Notes under the pieces: generated by a model
What the model was told of the DNA's origin: nothing
What the model saw: the letters and a program-made list of their open reading frames with translations, nothing else
The model's database searches: none
Position numbers and translations under genes: made by a program
Shown here: piece after piece, positions 1-7,969 of the stretch
How the letters are laid out: every line of letters begins with the position of its first letter
Numbering within the stretch: position 1 is the stretch's first letter
DNA from: JBAXAM01 sp964565935
GTDB lineage: Bacteria; Pseudomonadota; Gammaproteobacteria; UBA9339
Length of the DNA stretch: 35,439 nucleotides
NCBI GenBank assembly: GCA_964565935.1
Contig: CAZMGW010000012.1
Span: 1-35,439 of the forward strand
Direction of reading: 5' to 3'

Positions 1-131
1 GAGCACCCGGAGTTTACTTTTACGTAAATGAGGAGTGCGAGTGGCGCAGGCGACACAAAATTGACATGGATGTGTCAATTTTCGCAACTGCCAAAGGCAG
101 ACCCCAAAGGGGCGAGCAACAGGAAGTTGCG
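1..131. repeat. chain of consecutive small hairpins, intergenic
   Basis: Five perfect stem-loops follow one another: stems 13-17/24-28, 57-66/73-82 (10 bp), 88-92/96-100, 102-105/109-112 and 116-120/126-130. In addition, 83-88 can pair with 126-131. The segment is more GC-rich than its surroundings and lies downstream of prs. The open frames through it resemble no protein. It may be an intergenic repeat element or a 3' processing or termination region, and it may continue left of the window. The hairpins are read directly; the role is unknown. Confidence 0.5.
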
Positions 132-164
132 AGTAAAGCATAAATTCAATTTTCGAAGGGTATA

Positions 165-1103
165 TCAGTCTGGAAACATTGAGCTTACAGACCCCTTGTT
201 ATTTACGCGGCGAATTGTCTCCGCTAAAATTTGGCTAATGCTTAATTGACGAATTTTTTTACAGTTCAGGGCTTCTTGGCTAAGAGGAATGGTGTCGGTT
301 ATTACTACTTCAGTTATATCGGAGTTTTCGATATTTTCGATTGCGTTGCCAGATAAAACCGGATGAGTGCCATACGCTGTTACGCTTTTTGCTCCCTTGT
401 TTTTCAAAGCTTTTACTGCTTGGCAAATGGTGCCAGCGGTATCTATAATATCATCGACAATTATACAATCGCGACCTTCAACATCACCAATAATATGCAT
501 AACTTCTACTTGATTACGTTTTTGGCGTCGTTTATCGATAATTACTAAATCTGAGTCGTTTAATCTTTTGGCTACTGCTCGTGCACGTACGACACCACCA
601 ACATCTGGTGATGCAATAACCATATTTTTAAGATCTTTCTTTTTAATATCATCAAACATTACCGGTGTACCGTAAACGTTATCCACTGGAATGTAGAAGA
701 ATCCCTGAATTTGATCGGCATGCAAGTCAATAGTAATTAAACGGGTTATCCCAGCAGCTTCCATAATATCAGCAACAACTTTGGCGCTAATCGGTACTCT
801 TGATGAACGCACGCGTCGATCTTGACGCGCGTAACCAAAATACGGGATCACTGCTGTAATATTTTTGGCAGAAGCGCGGCGCATAGCATCAGCCATAATA
901 ACTAACTCCATCAGGTTATCGTTGGTTGGAGCTGAAGTTGGTTGAATTATAAAGATTTCTTGACCACGGACGTTTTCCATAATTTCTACCATGGTTTCAC
1001 CATCGGTAAAGCTACCAACTACAGCTTTGCCAAGACTAATCTGTAGGTGCTCCGCTACTTTGTTTGCTAATGGAACATTTGCATTACCGGTGAATAGTTT
1101 CAT
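165..1103 (-). CDS. prs: ribose-phosphate pyrophosphokinase (PRPP synthetase)
   Basis: Makes PRPP from ribose-5-phosphate and ATP in the cytoplasm, feeding purine, pyrimidine, histidine and NAD synthesis. The 312 residues match the usual family length. Visible signatures are the N-terminal motif around KLFTGNAN, the flexible-loop segment YARQDRR, the metal-binding HADQIQGFF segment, and the PRPP-binding loop VDDIIDTAGT. The ATG is preceded by a GGAG about 12 nt upstream. A tRNA-Gln gene lies just upstream on the same strand, an arrangement common in gammaproteobacteria. The usual downstream rplY/pth genes are not in view; instead a hairpin-rich segment follows. Identification is secure. Confidence 0.97.
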   Translation of the reverse strand: MKLFTGNANVPLANKVAEHLQISLGKAVVGSFTDGETMVEIMENVRGQEIFIIQPTSAPTNDNLMELVIMADAMRRASAKNITAVIPYFGYARQDRRVRSSRVPISAKVVADIMEAAGITRLITIDLHADQIQGFFYIPVDNVYGTPVMFDDIKKKDLKNMVIASPDVGGVVRARAVAKRLNDSDLVIIDKRRQKRNQVEVMHIIGDVEGRDCIIVDDIIDTAGTICQAVKALKNKGAKSVTAYGTHPVLSGNAIENIENSDITEVVITDTIPLSQEALNCKKIRQLSISQILAETIRRVNNKGSVSSMFPD

Positions 1104-1142
1104 GGTTATGGTTTACTCCGTTTAGAATAATAGTTATGGATT

Positions 1143-1217
1143 TGGCTGGGGCGCTAGGATTTGAACCTAGGAATGCTGGAATCAAAATCCAGTGCCTTAC
1201 CGCTTGGCGACGCCCCA
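1143..1217 (-). tRNA. tRNA-Gln (anticodon TTG)
   Basis: Read on the minus strand, a full cloverleaf runs from 1217 to the encoded CCA at 1143-1145. The 7-bp acceptor stem is TGGGGCG/CGCCCCA, and the anticodon loop between GGA and TCC stem halves carries TTG. It lies 40 nt upstream of prs on the same strand and is probably co-transcribed with it. Confidence 0.95.
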
Positions 1218-1245
1218 AAAATATAAATTCTCAACCTTGATTTCT

Positions 1246-1274
1246 ATTCTGCAGTTTGAGCACGTGCATGTCAA
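1246..1274 (-). promoter_or_regulatory. sigma70-like promoter for tRNA-Gln (and probably prs)
   Basis: On the minus strand a perfect -35 TTGACA (1269-1274) is followed after 17 nt by CAGAAT (1246-1251), a 4/6 match to the -10 consensus. It ends 28 nt before the tRNA 5' end. Read by eye, not tested. Confidence 0.55.
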
Positions 1275-1302
1275 TTAGCACAGCAAGTATTTTTTATATT
1301 TT

Positions 1303-1602
1303 TTAACAGTTTTTTGGGGAGGTGTAAGGGGTAACCGAAACCGATTCGATTAATTCACCGGCAATCTGTTTGAAGGCCGCTAAATATGGTTGCTCGCCAT
1401 GAAAATCGAGAGATGCTTTATCTTTAAATTTTTCTATCATGATGAATAAATGAGCATTATCTAAACCTTGATAAAGTTCATAACTTAAACATCCAAGTTC
1501 GCTTTTAGTTGGTTTAATCAAAGCACTTAGCGCTGCGTATAGCTCATCAGCCCTGCCTTTTTTCGCAACAAACGCTGCTGTACAAACAATCGTATCGTCT
1601 AT
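1303..1602 (-). CDS. antibiotic-biosynthesis-monooxygenase (ABM) domain protein, non-standard start
   Basis: A small cytoplasmic protein of the ABM/YgiN ferredoxin-like fold. Members act as quinol or heme-related monooxygenases or have unknown roles. Its core reads as a family member: the segment ELGCLSYELYQ, then FIMIEKFKD and the strand LIESVSVTPY. The first in-frame ATG (1521) would remove the first beta strand and helix. The frame stays open upstream and encodes IVCTAAFVAKKG, the expected N-terminal strand, giving about 100 residues, the family norm. No ATG, GTG or TTG exists there; a GGAG at 1610-1613 sits 7 nt before an ATA codon (1600-1602). It follows the enolase relic by about 17 bp. 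It is either translated from ATA, or its start has been lost. Confidence 0.7.
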   Translation of the reverse strand: MDDTIVCTAAFVAKKGRADELYAALSALIKPTKSELGCLSYELYQGLDNAHLFIMIEKFKDKASLDFHGEQPYLAAFKQIAGELIESVSVTPYTSPKNC

Positions 1603-1619
1603 TATTTTTCTCCTATAAT

Positions 1620-2262
1620 TTATTTTTGGTATATCCTTAATAATTCGTTGTATTTTGAGATTCTGTCCATATTATTCATACCACCAGCCTTTAAGTAGTC
1701 GGCACTATAACCTACAGCCAAGTGTGTAATAAAAGCATCATCTGTTTCCCCACTTCTTTGCGAAACAATAACGGATAAGCCGCCCATCTTTGCTGTTTTT
1801 ATTGCTGATTTAACATTTTTTATAAGACCGGTTTGATTTGGTTTTATTAGGCATGCGTTTGCTATTTTATTGGTTATTCCAGACTCAATTCTATTGGTAT
1901 TTGAGGCAAATAAATCGTCCCCAGCAATAAGTATGTCACTGTTATTTTTACGATAATACTCAGAAAAAATTTCCCACTTTTCATGGTCAGTGCAGTCAAA
2001 AGGGTCTTCAATGAATTGTATGGGATATTTAGCAAGCATAGATTTGAGATAGTCGATCAGGTCTCGATTTCCCAGCCATTCAAACTCATACGCGTTATTA
2101 TGATAGTAATCGGAGGCTGAAATATCTAAACTCACCTTTTGTTAGTCCGCGCTGGGCCATGGCAAATGATTTTTGGCCCTTTTCATTTTCTAATTCAACC
2201 TCCAATGTGGGAAGTCCCATTGAATCATAGACTCCACGCGCCTTGATAGCAGTAATTTTCAT
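1620..2262 (-). pseudogene. enolase-like gene, internally deleted and frameshifted
   Basis: Two pieces of an enolase (2-phosphoglycerate to phosphoenolpyruvate) in different frames. The first (ATG at 2260-2262, frame closing at 2098) has the enolase N-terminus, with YDSMGLPTLEVEL matching the family motif DSRGNPTVEVE. After about 43 residues it meets the second frame (2135 to 1620), which resumes deep in the barrel: a LDISASDYY segment, IEDPFD, AGDDLF, LIKPNQTG, SQRSGETDD and the final KYNELLRI. About 200 residues of a normal 430 are missing. The conserved His of SHRSGET is Gln here, and the IKTG lysine region reads LKAGG, so the source was already divergent, perhaps a paralogue. The C-terminal frame could be translated from a GTG at 2135, but catalysis is not credible. 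Confidence 0.85.
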
Positions 2263-2300
2263 TGGGGCCTCGTGTCGTTGAATGGTATTTTTGGGTTAGT

Positions 2301-2972
2301 TTAAAACTCCTTCCCAGCCAATGCAATATAACTATTATTGCCAATAATAATGTGATCCAACACTTTGATGTCAAGGGGACACAATATTTTGGTTAGAGTT
2401 TTAGTCAGCTGTTTATCCTGTAAACTTGGGGTTGGTGTCCCGGAGGTATGATTGTGGGCAAAAATTACCGCGGCGGCGTTGTGATGGAGTGCGGTTTTGA
2501 CGATTTCACGCGGGTAAACGGTCGTGCTATTAATCGTACCATGAAAAAGTTCTTCATAGTGGATAACCCGGTTTTGGTTGTCTAGAAACAAGCAAGCGAA
2601 AACCTCATGTTGATAGTTACGCAACTTGGCAGTCAAATACAGATAGGCGGTTTCTGCGTTGGAGATAACATTAGTGCGAATTAGTTGTTCCGCCAAATGT
2701 CTCCGCGATATTTCCAAGGTCGCTTGTAGTTCGGCATATTTTGCTTTGCCCAGGCCAGGAAAGCTACAGATTTGGTCTTCTCCGGCATCAAGCAAATTGC
2801 GAAGCCCACCAAAATAATTGAGCAGGGTACGCGCTAAATCAACAGCAGTTTTGCCTTTGGTTCCATTGCGGATAAAAATTGCTAGCAATTCGGCGTCAGA
2901 TAGGTTTTTCGCACCATGTTCAAGCAGTTTTTCGCGCGGACGCTCCGCGGCTGGCCAGTTGGTTATAGACAT
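2301..2972 (-). CDS. radC: RadC/JAMM-family DNA repair-associated protein
   Basis: About 223 residues, the normal family length, when started at the ATG giving MSITNWPAAERPREKLL, the typical RadC N-terminus; an upstream in-frame start at 3008 adds 12 unconserved residues. An N-terminal helix-hairpin-helix region (FPGLGKAKYAELQA) precedes a C-terminal JAB1/MPN metalloprotease-like domain with the metal motif AHNHTSGTPTPSLQD, in which the usual Pro after HNH is Thr. The biochemical role of RadC is unsettled despite the name. The gene is divergent from dut, with 56 bp between the chosen starts. Confidence 0.93.
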   Translation of the reverse strand: MSITNWPAAERPREKLLEHGAKNLSDAELLAIFIRNGTKGKTAVDLARTLLNYFGGLRNLLDAGEDQICSFPGLGKAKYAELQATLEISRRHLAEQLIRTNVISNAETAYLYLTAKLRNYQHEVFACLFLDNQNRVIHYEELFHGTINSTTVYPREIVKTALHHNAAAVIFAHNHTSGTPTPSLQDKQLTKTLTKILCPLDIKVLDHIIIGNNSYIALAGKEF

Positions 2973-3013
2973 ATACCGATAGTTTATTGTAGCCAACAAC
3001 CATGGCAATACCG

Positions 3014-3019
3014 TATAAT
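3014..3019 (+). promoter_or_regulatory. perfect -10 box immediately before dut
   Basis: TATAAT lies 9 nt before the dut ATG at 3029. No convincing -35 is seen at 16-18 nt, and no Shine-Dalgarno lies between it and the ATG. If used, transcription would begin 2-3 nt before the start codon, giving a nearly leaderless mRNA. Confidence 0.35.
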
Positions 3020-3028
3020 CATGATTCT

Positions 3029-3484
3029 ATGATCAAAGTTCAGCTAAAAATATTAGATCCGCGTATTGGTACCGATTACCCATTACCCCATTATTCAACT
3101 GATGGTTCTGCTGGTTTGGATTTGCGAGCTTGTCTTGAGCTGGATTTGGTTTTGAAGCCTGGAAGTACGGAATTAATTCCTTCAGGTATAGCTATTCATA
3201 TTGCCGATCCTGGTTATGCTGCTATGATTTTACCAAGGTCTGGTCTTGGGCATAAACACGGTATTGTACTTGGAAATTTAGTCGGTTTGATCGATTCTGA
3301 TTATCAAGGCCAAATTCTGGTTTCATGCTGGAACCGAGGGACGGAAGCGTTTACTATTACTCCAGGCGAACGTATTGCGCAGTTGATACTAGTGCCGGTT
3401 TTGCATGCTAATTTTGAGATAGTTTCTGATTTCACCGCATCTAAACGCGGTGAAGGTGGTTTTGGACATACTGGGAGAAAATAA
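3029..3484 (+). CDS. dut: deoxyuridine 5'-triphosphate nucleotidohydrolase (dUTPase)
   Basis: Hydrolyses dUTP to dUMP and PPi, keeping uracil out of DNA and supplying dTMP synthesis; the family is a homotrimer. The five conserved motifs are visible: DGSAGLDLRA, PRSGLGHKHG, GLIDSDYQGQ, PGERIAQLI and the C-terminal arm RGEGGFGHTGR. The chosen ATG gives 151 residues, starting like the Escherichia coli enzyme (MIKVQLKILDPRIG); the ATG at 3002 adds nine residues and overlaps radC. algC follows after 2 bp, the conserved gammaproteobacterial dut-algC pair. Confidence 0.96.
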   Translation: MIKVQLKILDPRIGTDYPLPHYSTDGSAGLDLRACLELDLVLKPGSTELIPSGIAIHIADPGYAAMILPRSGLGHKHGIVLGNLVGLIDSDYQGQILVSCWNRGTEAFTITPGERIAQLILVPVLHANFEIVSDFTASKRGEGGFGHTGRK

Positions 3485-3486
3485 TT

Positions 3487-4881
3487 ATGGCAAATTACAA
3501 AATTGTTAAATCAATACCAAAAGAAATTTTCCGTGCGTACGATATTCGCGGTATTGTTGGCGAGGGGTTTACTCCTGACAATATTTACACCATTGGCCTT
3601 GCAATCGGTAGCGAAACTCTTGATCGAGGTGAAAACACTATTGCCATTGGGAGAGACGGTAGGTTGTCTGGGCCAGAGTTATTGCCAGCGATGGAGGCTG
3701 GAATTTTAGCCAGTGGCTGTAATGTGGTGAACATTGATGAAGTTACAACTCCTATTTTGTACTACGCCGCAGCAATTATGGGTTCTCAGTCTGGTGCGAT
3801 GTTAAGCGGTAGTCATAATCCACCCAATTATAATGGCATTAAAATCGTGATTGGTGGCGAAACTTTGTATGGTGATGCAATTGAGAGATTGTATCAGCGA
3901 ATTATTACCCAGGAATTTAAATTTGGCACCGGAAAAGCAGAGAAAGTTGAAATTATTGATGATTATATTCATCGCATTGAGAGTGATGTTAAGTTGTCAC
4001 GTTCTTTAAAGGTAGTAATTGATTGTGGTAACGGTGTTGGCGGAATAGTAGCACCGCAGTTATTTCGTAAGTTGGGCTGTGAAGTAACTGAGCTTTATTG
4101 TGAGGTCGATGGCAACTTCCCCAATCATCAACCTGACCCATCAGTACCTAAAAATTTAGAAGCCTTGGTTGCTGCAGTTAAAGAGAAAAAAGCCGATGTC
4201 GGTTTAGCTTTCGATGGTGATGCTGATCGTGTTGGGGTTGTTACCGAAAAAGGTGAGATTATTGCGGCTGATCGCTTATTGATGCTATTTGCGATTGATC
4301 TTTTGTCACGTCATCCTGGCGCTACCATTCCGTATGATGTTAAGTGCACGCGGCATTTAGCGGAGCAAATTACAAAACACGGAGGAGTGCCGTTAATGTA
4401 TAAAACCGGCCATTCATTGATTAAAGCGAAAATGAAAGAAATAGGGGCGTTGCTTGCAGGGGAGCTTAGCGGGCACATGTTTATTAAAGAGCGATGGTTT
4501 GGTTTTGACGACGGTATTTATGTGGGCGCGCGATTTTTAGAAATGCTTGCCACTGGTGAAAAAAGTTGCAGCGAGATTTTTGCGGAATTGCCAAACAGCG
4601 TTAACACCCCAGAATTGAAAATCCCGCTTGCGGAGGCACAAAAATTCCAGTTTATGGAAAAATTTGTACAAAACGCCAAGTTTCCAGGAGGTAAGATTAA
4701 TACGATCGATGGGTTGCGTGTTGATTATAATGATGGTTTTGGTTTGGTCAGGCCCTCGAATACATCGCCTTATTTGATCATGCGTTTTGAGGGTGACACC
4801 CAAGAGGCATTAGTGCGGATTCAAGATATTTTTAAAGAGCAATTGCTTTTGCTTGATCCAAAATTGCAACTGCCGATTTAG
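3487..4881 (+). CDS. algC: phosphomannomutase/phosphoglucomutase
   Basis: Alpha-D-phosphohexomutase of 464 residues, interconverting hexose 6- and 1-phosphates for LPS or exopolysaccharide precursors (GDP-mannose, UDP-glucose). Four-domain signatures appear in order: the phosphoserine loop LSGSHNPPNYNG, the Mg-binding loop FDGDADRVG, the sugar-specificity loop GELSGHMF and the phosphate-binding loop RPSNTSPYLIMRFE. The ATG has GGGAG at the end of dut, 2 bp upstream, so the two genes form one operon. argB, which often follows dut-algC, is absent; dacB converges from the other strand. Confidence 0.95.
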   Translation: MANYKIVKSIPKEIFRAYDIRGIVGEGFTPDNIYTIGLAIGSETLDRGENTIAIGRDGRLSGPELLPAMEAGILASGCNVVNIDEVTTPILYYAAAIMGSQSGAMLSGSHNPPNYNGIKIVIGGETLYGDAIERLYQRIITQEFKFGTGKAEKVEIIDDYIHRIESDVKLSRSLKVVIDCGNGVGGIVAPQLFRKLGCEVTELYCEVDGNFPNHQPDPSVPKNLEALVAAVKEKKADVGLAFDGDADRVGVVTEKGEIIAADRLLMLFAIDLLSRHPGATIPYDVKCTRHLAEQITKHGGVPLMYKTGHSLIKAKMKEIGALLAGELSGHMFIKERWFGFDDGIYVGARFLEMLATGEKSCSEIFAELPNSVNTPELKIPLAEAQKFQFMEKFVQNAKFPGGKINTIDGLRVDYNDGFGLVRPSNTSPYLIMRFEGDTQEALVRIQDIFKEQLLLLDPKLQLPI

Positions 4882-4921
4882 GGAAAGATTGTTTTTTATC
4901 CGCTACCCGATCGGATGGACA

Positions 4922-6352
4922 TTACATGTTAGCCAAAATCGTGCAGATTTTATCTTGCAGTTGTCGATATTTTATGTTGTTGTTTAAAAAAGAATTTACG
5001 GTGATGGCGAAGGCAAGATTTCCCTGGTGTGCTGTTTTAATATAACCAACAAGCGACGATATGCCTTCCATGTTTCCGGTTTTAGCGTAGACGCGATTTT
5101 TTAAATTAGGCATTCGATATTTTAATGTGCCATCAGCGCCAGCTATTGATAAAGAGCTAGTGAAAGCTTGGTTGATGTTTTTGTCAGTGTAGGCGTAGCG
5201 CAGTACAGCAACCAATTGCGCCGGCGATACCAAGCTGTAGCGTGACAATCCAGACCCATCAACGATCTTCATTTTTTTGAAAGAAATACCGGTTTTTGAT
5301 GCGAGGATGTTAGCAATTGCCTGAGCGCTGCTATGCCAAGTTGATGTTTTATGAAAGTAATTATAACCTATTTTCTTGAAAACGGCGTCAGCAATTGAAT
5401 TATCCGATTTTTTAAGCATGGTTTTTAATAGTTCAGAAAGCGGCTTTGATTTATGTTCTGCCAAAGCGTATAGCAGCGTGTCGGTTGGTGTGTTTTTGAA
5501 TTTAATTTCCCCAAGAAGCCTAATATTATGCTCGCGTAATTTTTCGAGCAGCATGTTTTTGGTGTATAAGCGCACATTTCGTATTGCAACTGATAATCCT
5601 ATAGTTTTGTTTGGTGCAATGCAGCCGTTTACTCGATAAACATTGTCGCTGGTAGCATGTAGGTTAAATGGACAAGAACCGTTACCTGGTTGTTTTGAGG
5701 TTACTTGGTTTATTATGGAGATGAATTTTTCGTAATTATTGCTGGTTAAAGTTGCTGGTTTATTTGGTTTTTGGGGTGTGGTTATTTGTAGTGAAAAACA
5801 GTTTTTATCGATTATGATGGCACTTGTTGGGGCGGCATAACAAAAATTGCGCTCATCCCACATCCATCCCGGTCCAGAAACCTCTTGGTCAAAAACAGTA
5901 TCGTCAATGTAAATATTGCCGTTGATTGTATGGATGCCAAACTGTGCGACCGTAGTTATCAAATTATCAATATCTTGTTGAGTTAGGGTTGGATCGCCGT
6001 CAAAGTAAAAATACAGATCATTATTTAAAGTTCCTTGATTTACAGCAACATCTTGGGCTAATACTTTGGTTTGAAATACGTAATTTGGCCCCAAAGAAGT
6101 AAGAGCGGCTGCAGCGGGAAAAATTTTCAGCACGCTTGCTGGCATAAACAATTGATCGGCATTTTTTTGATAAATGATTTTGCCGGTATTTAGTGATTTC
6201 ACCATAATGCCAACGTTAATATTGGGATCACAGTTTTTTATAAGTCTGTCAATGCTTGGTTGGACTTTTTCTAAAGAGCTGGCAGCTACAGTGAATTGGC
6301 AGAGTAACAGTAATACGCAAAATGTAACTATTTTCAGGATGCTCTTGTTCAT
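4922..6352 (-). CDS. dacB: D-alanyl-D-alanine carboxypeptidase/endopeptidase (PBP4 family)
   Basis: Periplasmic low-molecular-mass class C penicillin-binding protein that trims D-Ala or cuts peptide cross-links in peptidoglycan. Starting at MNKS (the second in-frame Met; the 6388 start adds 12 polar residues before the signal) gives a signal peptide with a leucine-rich core and the likely cleavage region VAASS. The active-site motifs are PASVLK (Ser73, Lys76), SDN within KKSDNSIAD, and KTG within YAKTGNMEG. About 476 residues is normal for DacB. No operon partners: algC converges and the next gene diverges. Confidence 0.94.
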   Translation of the reverse strand: MNKSILKIVTFCVLLLLCQFTVAASSLEKVQPSIDRLIKNCDPNINVGIMVKSLNTGKIIYQKNADQLFMPASVLKIFPAAAALTSLGPNYVFQTKVLAQDVAVNQGTLNNDLYFYFDGDPTLTQQDIDNLITTVAQFGIHTINGNIYIDDTVFDQEVSGPGWMWDERNFCYAAPTSAIIIDKNCFSLQITTPQKPNKPATLTSNNYEKFISIINQVTSKQPGNGSCPFNLHATSDNVYRVNGCIAPNKTIGLSVAIRNVRLYTKNMLLEKLREHNIRLLGEIKFKNTPTDTLLYALAEHKSKPLSELLKTMLKKSDNSIADAVFKKIGYNYFHKTSTWHSSAQAIANILASKTGISFKKMKIVDGSGLSRYSLVSPAQLVAVLRYAYTDKNINQAFTSSLSIAGADGTLKYRMPNLKNRVYAKTGNMEGISSLVGYIKTAHQGNLAFAITVNSFLNNNIKYRQLQDKICTILANM

Positions 6353-6682
6353 TTGTGTGAGACCTTGATTTTTCTCAACATTATACATTTAAGTTTTATT
6401 AAATCACGTAAAAACATTTTTGCGGGTAAAAAATTGTAAGAATAAGGAAGCTTTTGGTCTGCTGGTCGTATAGCGACGAATAATTTGCACCTGGTGGAAA
6501 TGACATAGATGAGTTCATCTTATTAGCAATGTAAAAATAGCCGTTCCAAAAACAAAAAACCCATAAGTTCTGGCAAAAACCTAAGTTTGCGTTTTGTTTC
6601 GCATAAGTTCTATTAAACTTTTGCTTTATTTCTATACCACATAACTTTAAAATGATGACATTCAAAGAAGAGGAAAACGACG
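6353..6682. other. 330-bp divergent intergenic region
   Basis: Separates dacB (-) from the aminotransferase (+), so it should hold both promoters. A 10-bp direct repeat, cataagttct, occurs at 6562-6571 and 6602-6611. Two open frames on the minus strand (6399-6734 and 6613-6894) overlap each other, show no protein-like composition and are rejected. No RNA gene or terminator was recognised. Confidence 0.4.
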
Positions 6683-7969
6683 ATGATAACAAATAAAGAT
6701 ATAAACTTATGGCGCGCGGAATATAAAGAATCATTGCAAGGATGGCATGAAGAAATCAATAAAGTACAACTGCATTTTGCTGATGTGATCAAAAAAAGTT
6801 GGCAAAAAACCAAATATATCGCTCGCAACTTGCCTTTTGTCCCTGACAAAATGGTCATCTGCCCACCGCATTCAGTTCTAAATTTAGCACCCAATCAACA
6901 ACACCGCTCAGACTATGCAACTGGTAGCTGGGAAGGCTCGAGTGCGGAGCCAATATTAGACCAAAACAATACAATTGTCGGCGTTAACGCCATTTTACAC
7001 CGCCCAAGACTGGCACGCATGATGCGCTCATTAAGAGCTCGTGGTTATAACAGCCCTGTAGCAATCGAAAAGTTTAGTCAATCAATATTAGATATCGTAG
7101 CGGTACATGGCTTCGATATGCTGGTGGCTGACGATGGTAGTCCAACCCGCGCTTATATTCGCCCATCGATGGGAACTGGCGTTGGTCCTTGGGGAGTTTC
7201 ATTCACATCAGATTTTTTCATTGAAAGCAGCGCGTTAGCATTTCGCTGGGGCAGCTACTTTCCTGATACCGCAAGAATCAGCAAAGAAGGCGTCAGGGCC
7301 GTTATCACTGGGGTACAGCGCATGTTTCCGATTATGGGAAAGCATGCCTCAAATTATGGGGCTGCAGCAGTAGACGGCGGTATTGCACGCGCCCTCAAAT
7401 ATGACGAATTAATTTATCTTGCTCCTTACTGCGTAAAGGGCGGAGAGCTTGACTTTGGGGTGAGAAACTTTGACGAACTAATTCGTTATGGCGTGTTTTC
7501 TGATGGTCCCGGCGAAGAAATCTTTGCCATTCTCAAAGATGGCGAAACTTTGGTATACCCGCCATTACGGGTCAATCGTTTGGGTGGTACGGTTTTAGAT
7601 TATATTGCCAAACATCTCGCGCCAACAATGGGTCTTAAAGTGCGCGAACAAGACATTACACTCGAGCAAATCAGAAATGGAGAAATAGTTGGCTTGGCTT
7701 TTGTCGGTAATGCGGTAAAAGTCAGTCCGATTGGCAAGATTGATATTATTAAACCTGCTGCTGATAGCCAAGGCGGAGAAAAAATTGAAACTTTGGTTGA
7801 TTTTGGCATTCATCCAATCGTTGCAAAAATTCGCGACCAATTTGCAGATGAGTTATGGGGCAAGAAACAACCATCACATGAATCGTTGCTAACCCCTATT
7901 GATATAGCTTGGGGCAAAGAATTTCGCGAATATCTAGATGATTTCTGGAAAAAACTTGGGTTCAATTAA
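6683..7969 (+). CDS. class IV (fold type IV) PLP aminotransferase, BCAT-like
   Basis: A 428-residue cytoplasmic protein of the branched-chain aminotransferase/D-amino-acid aminotransferase fold. The C-terminal two thirds carry the signatures: YIRPSMGTG; GKHASNYGAAA, where Lys220 fits the PLP lysine four residues before the conserved NY; SDGPGEEIFAI, matching the usual EGxGxNIF; and AFVGNAVKVSPIG, matching the TGTAAxVxP phosphate-binding segment. The opening 60 residues are extra compared with IlvE. A GAGG lies before the ATG. The 3' end overlaps the next gene, implying translational coupling. The substrate cannot be read from sequence; a branched-chain or related amino acid is the default guess. 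Confidence 0.8.
   Translation: MITNKDINLWRAEYKESLQGWHEEINKVQLHFADVIKKSWQKTKYIARNLPFVPDKMVICPPHSVLNLAPNQQHRSDYATGSWEGSSAEPILDQNNTIVGVNAILHRPRLARMMRSLRARGYNSPVAIEKFSQSILDIVAVHGFDMLVADDGSPTRAYIRPSMGTGVGPWGVSFTSDFFIESSALAFRWGSYFPDTARISKEGVRAVITGVQRMFPIMGKHASNYGAAAVDGGIARALKYDELIYLAPYCVKGGELDFGVRNFDELIRYGVFSDGPGEEIFAILKDGETLVYPPLRVNRLGGTVLDYIAKHLAPTMGLKVREQDITLEQIRNGEIVGLAFVGNAVKVSPIGKIDIIKPAADSQGGEKIETLVDFGIHPIVAKIRDQFADELWGKKQPSHESLLTPIDIAWGKEFREYLDDFWKKLGFN

Noticed and set aside
28..249. 73-codon + strand ORF over the hairpin chain
   Set aside because: It consists of hairpin sequence and the antisense of the prs 3' end; no protein-like pattern.
6562..6611. 10-bp direct repeat cataagttct, 40 bp apart, as an operator
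   Set aside because: Only two copies, no dyad symmetry and no nearby regulator; could be chance in AT-rich DNA.
6399..6894. Two overlapping minus-strand ORFs upstream of the aminotransferase
   Set aside because: They overlap each other and the 5' end of a real gene, have low-complexity composition and no ribosome binding site.
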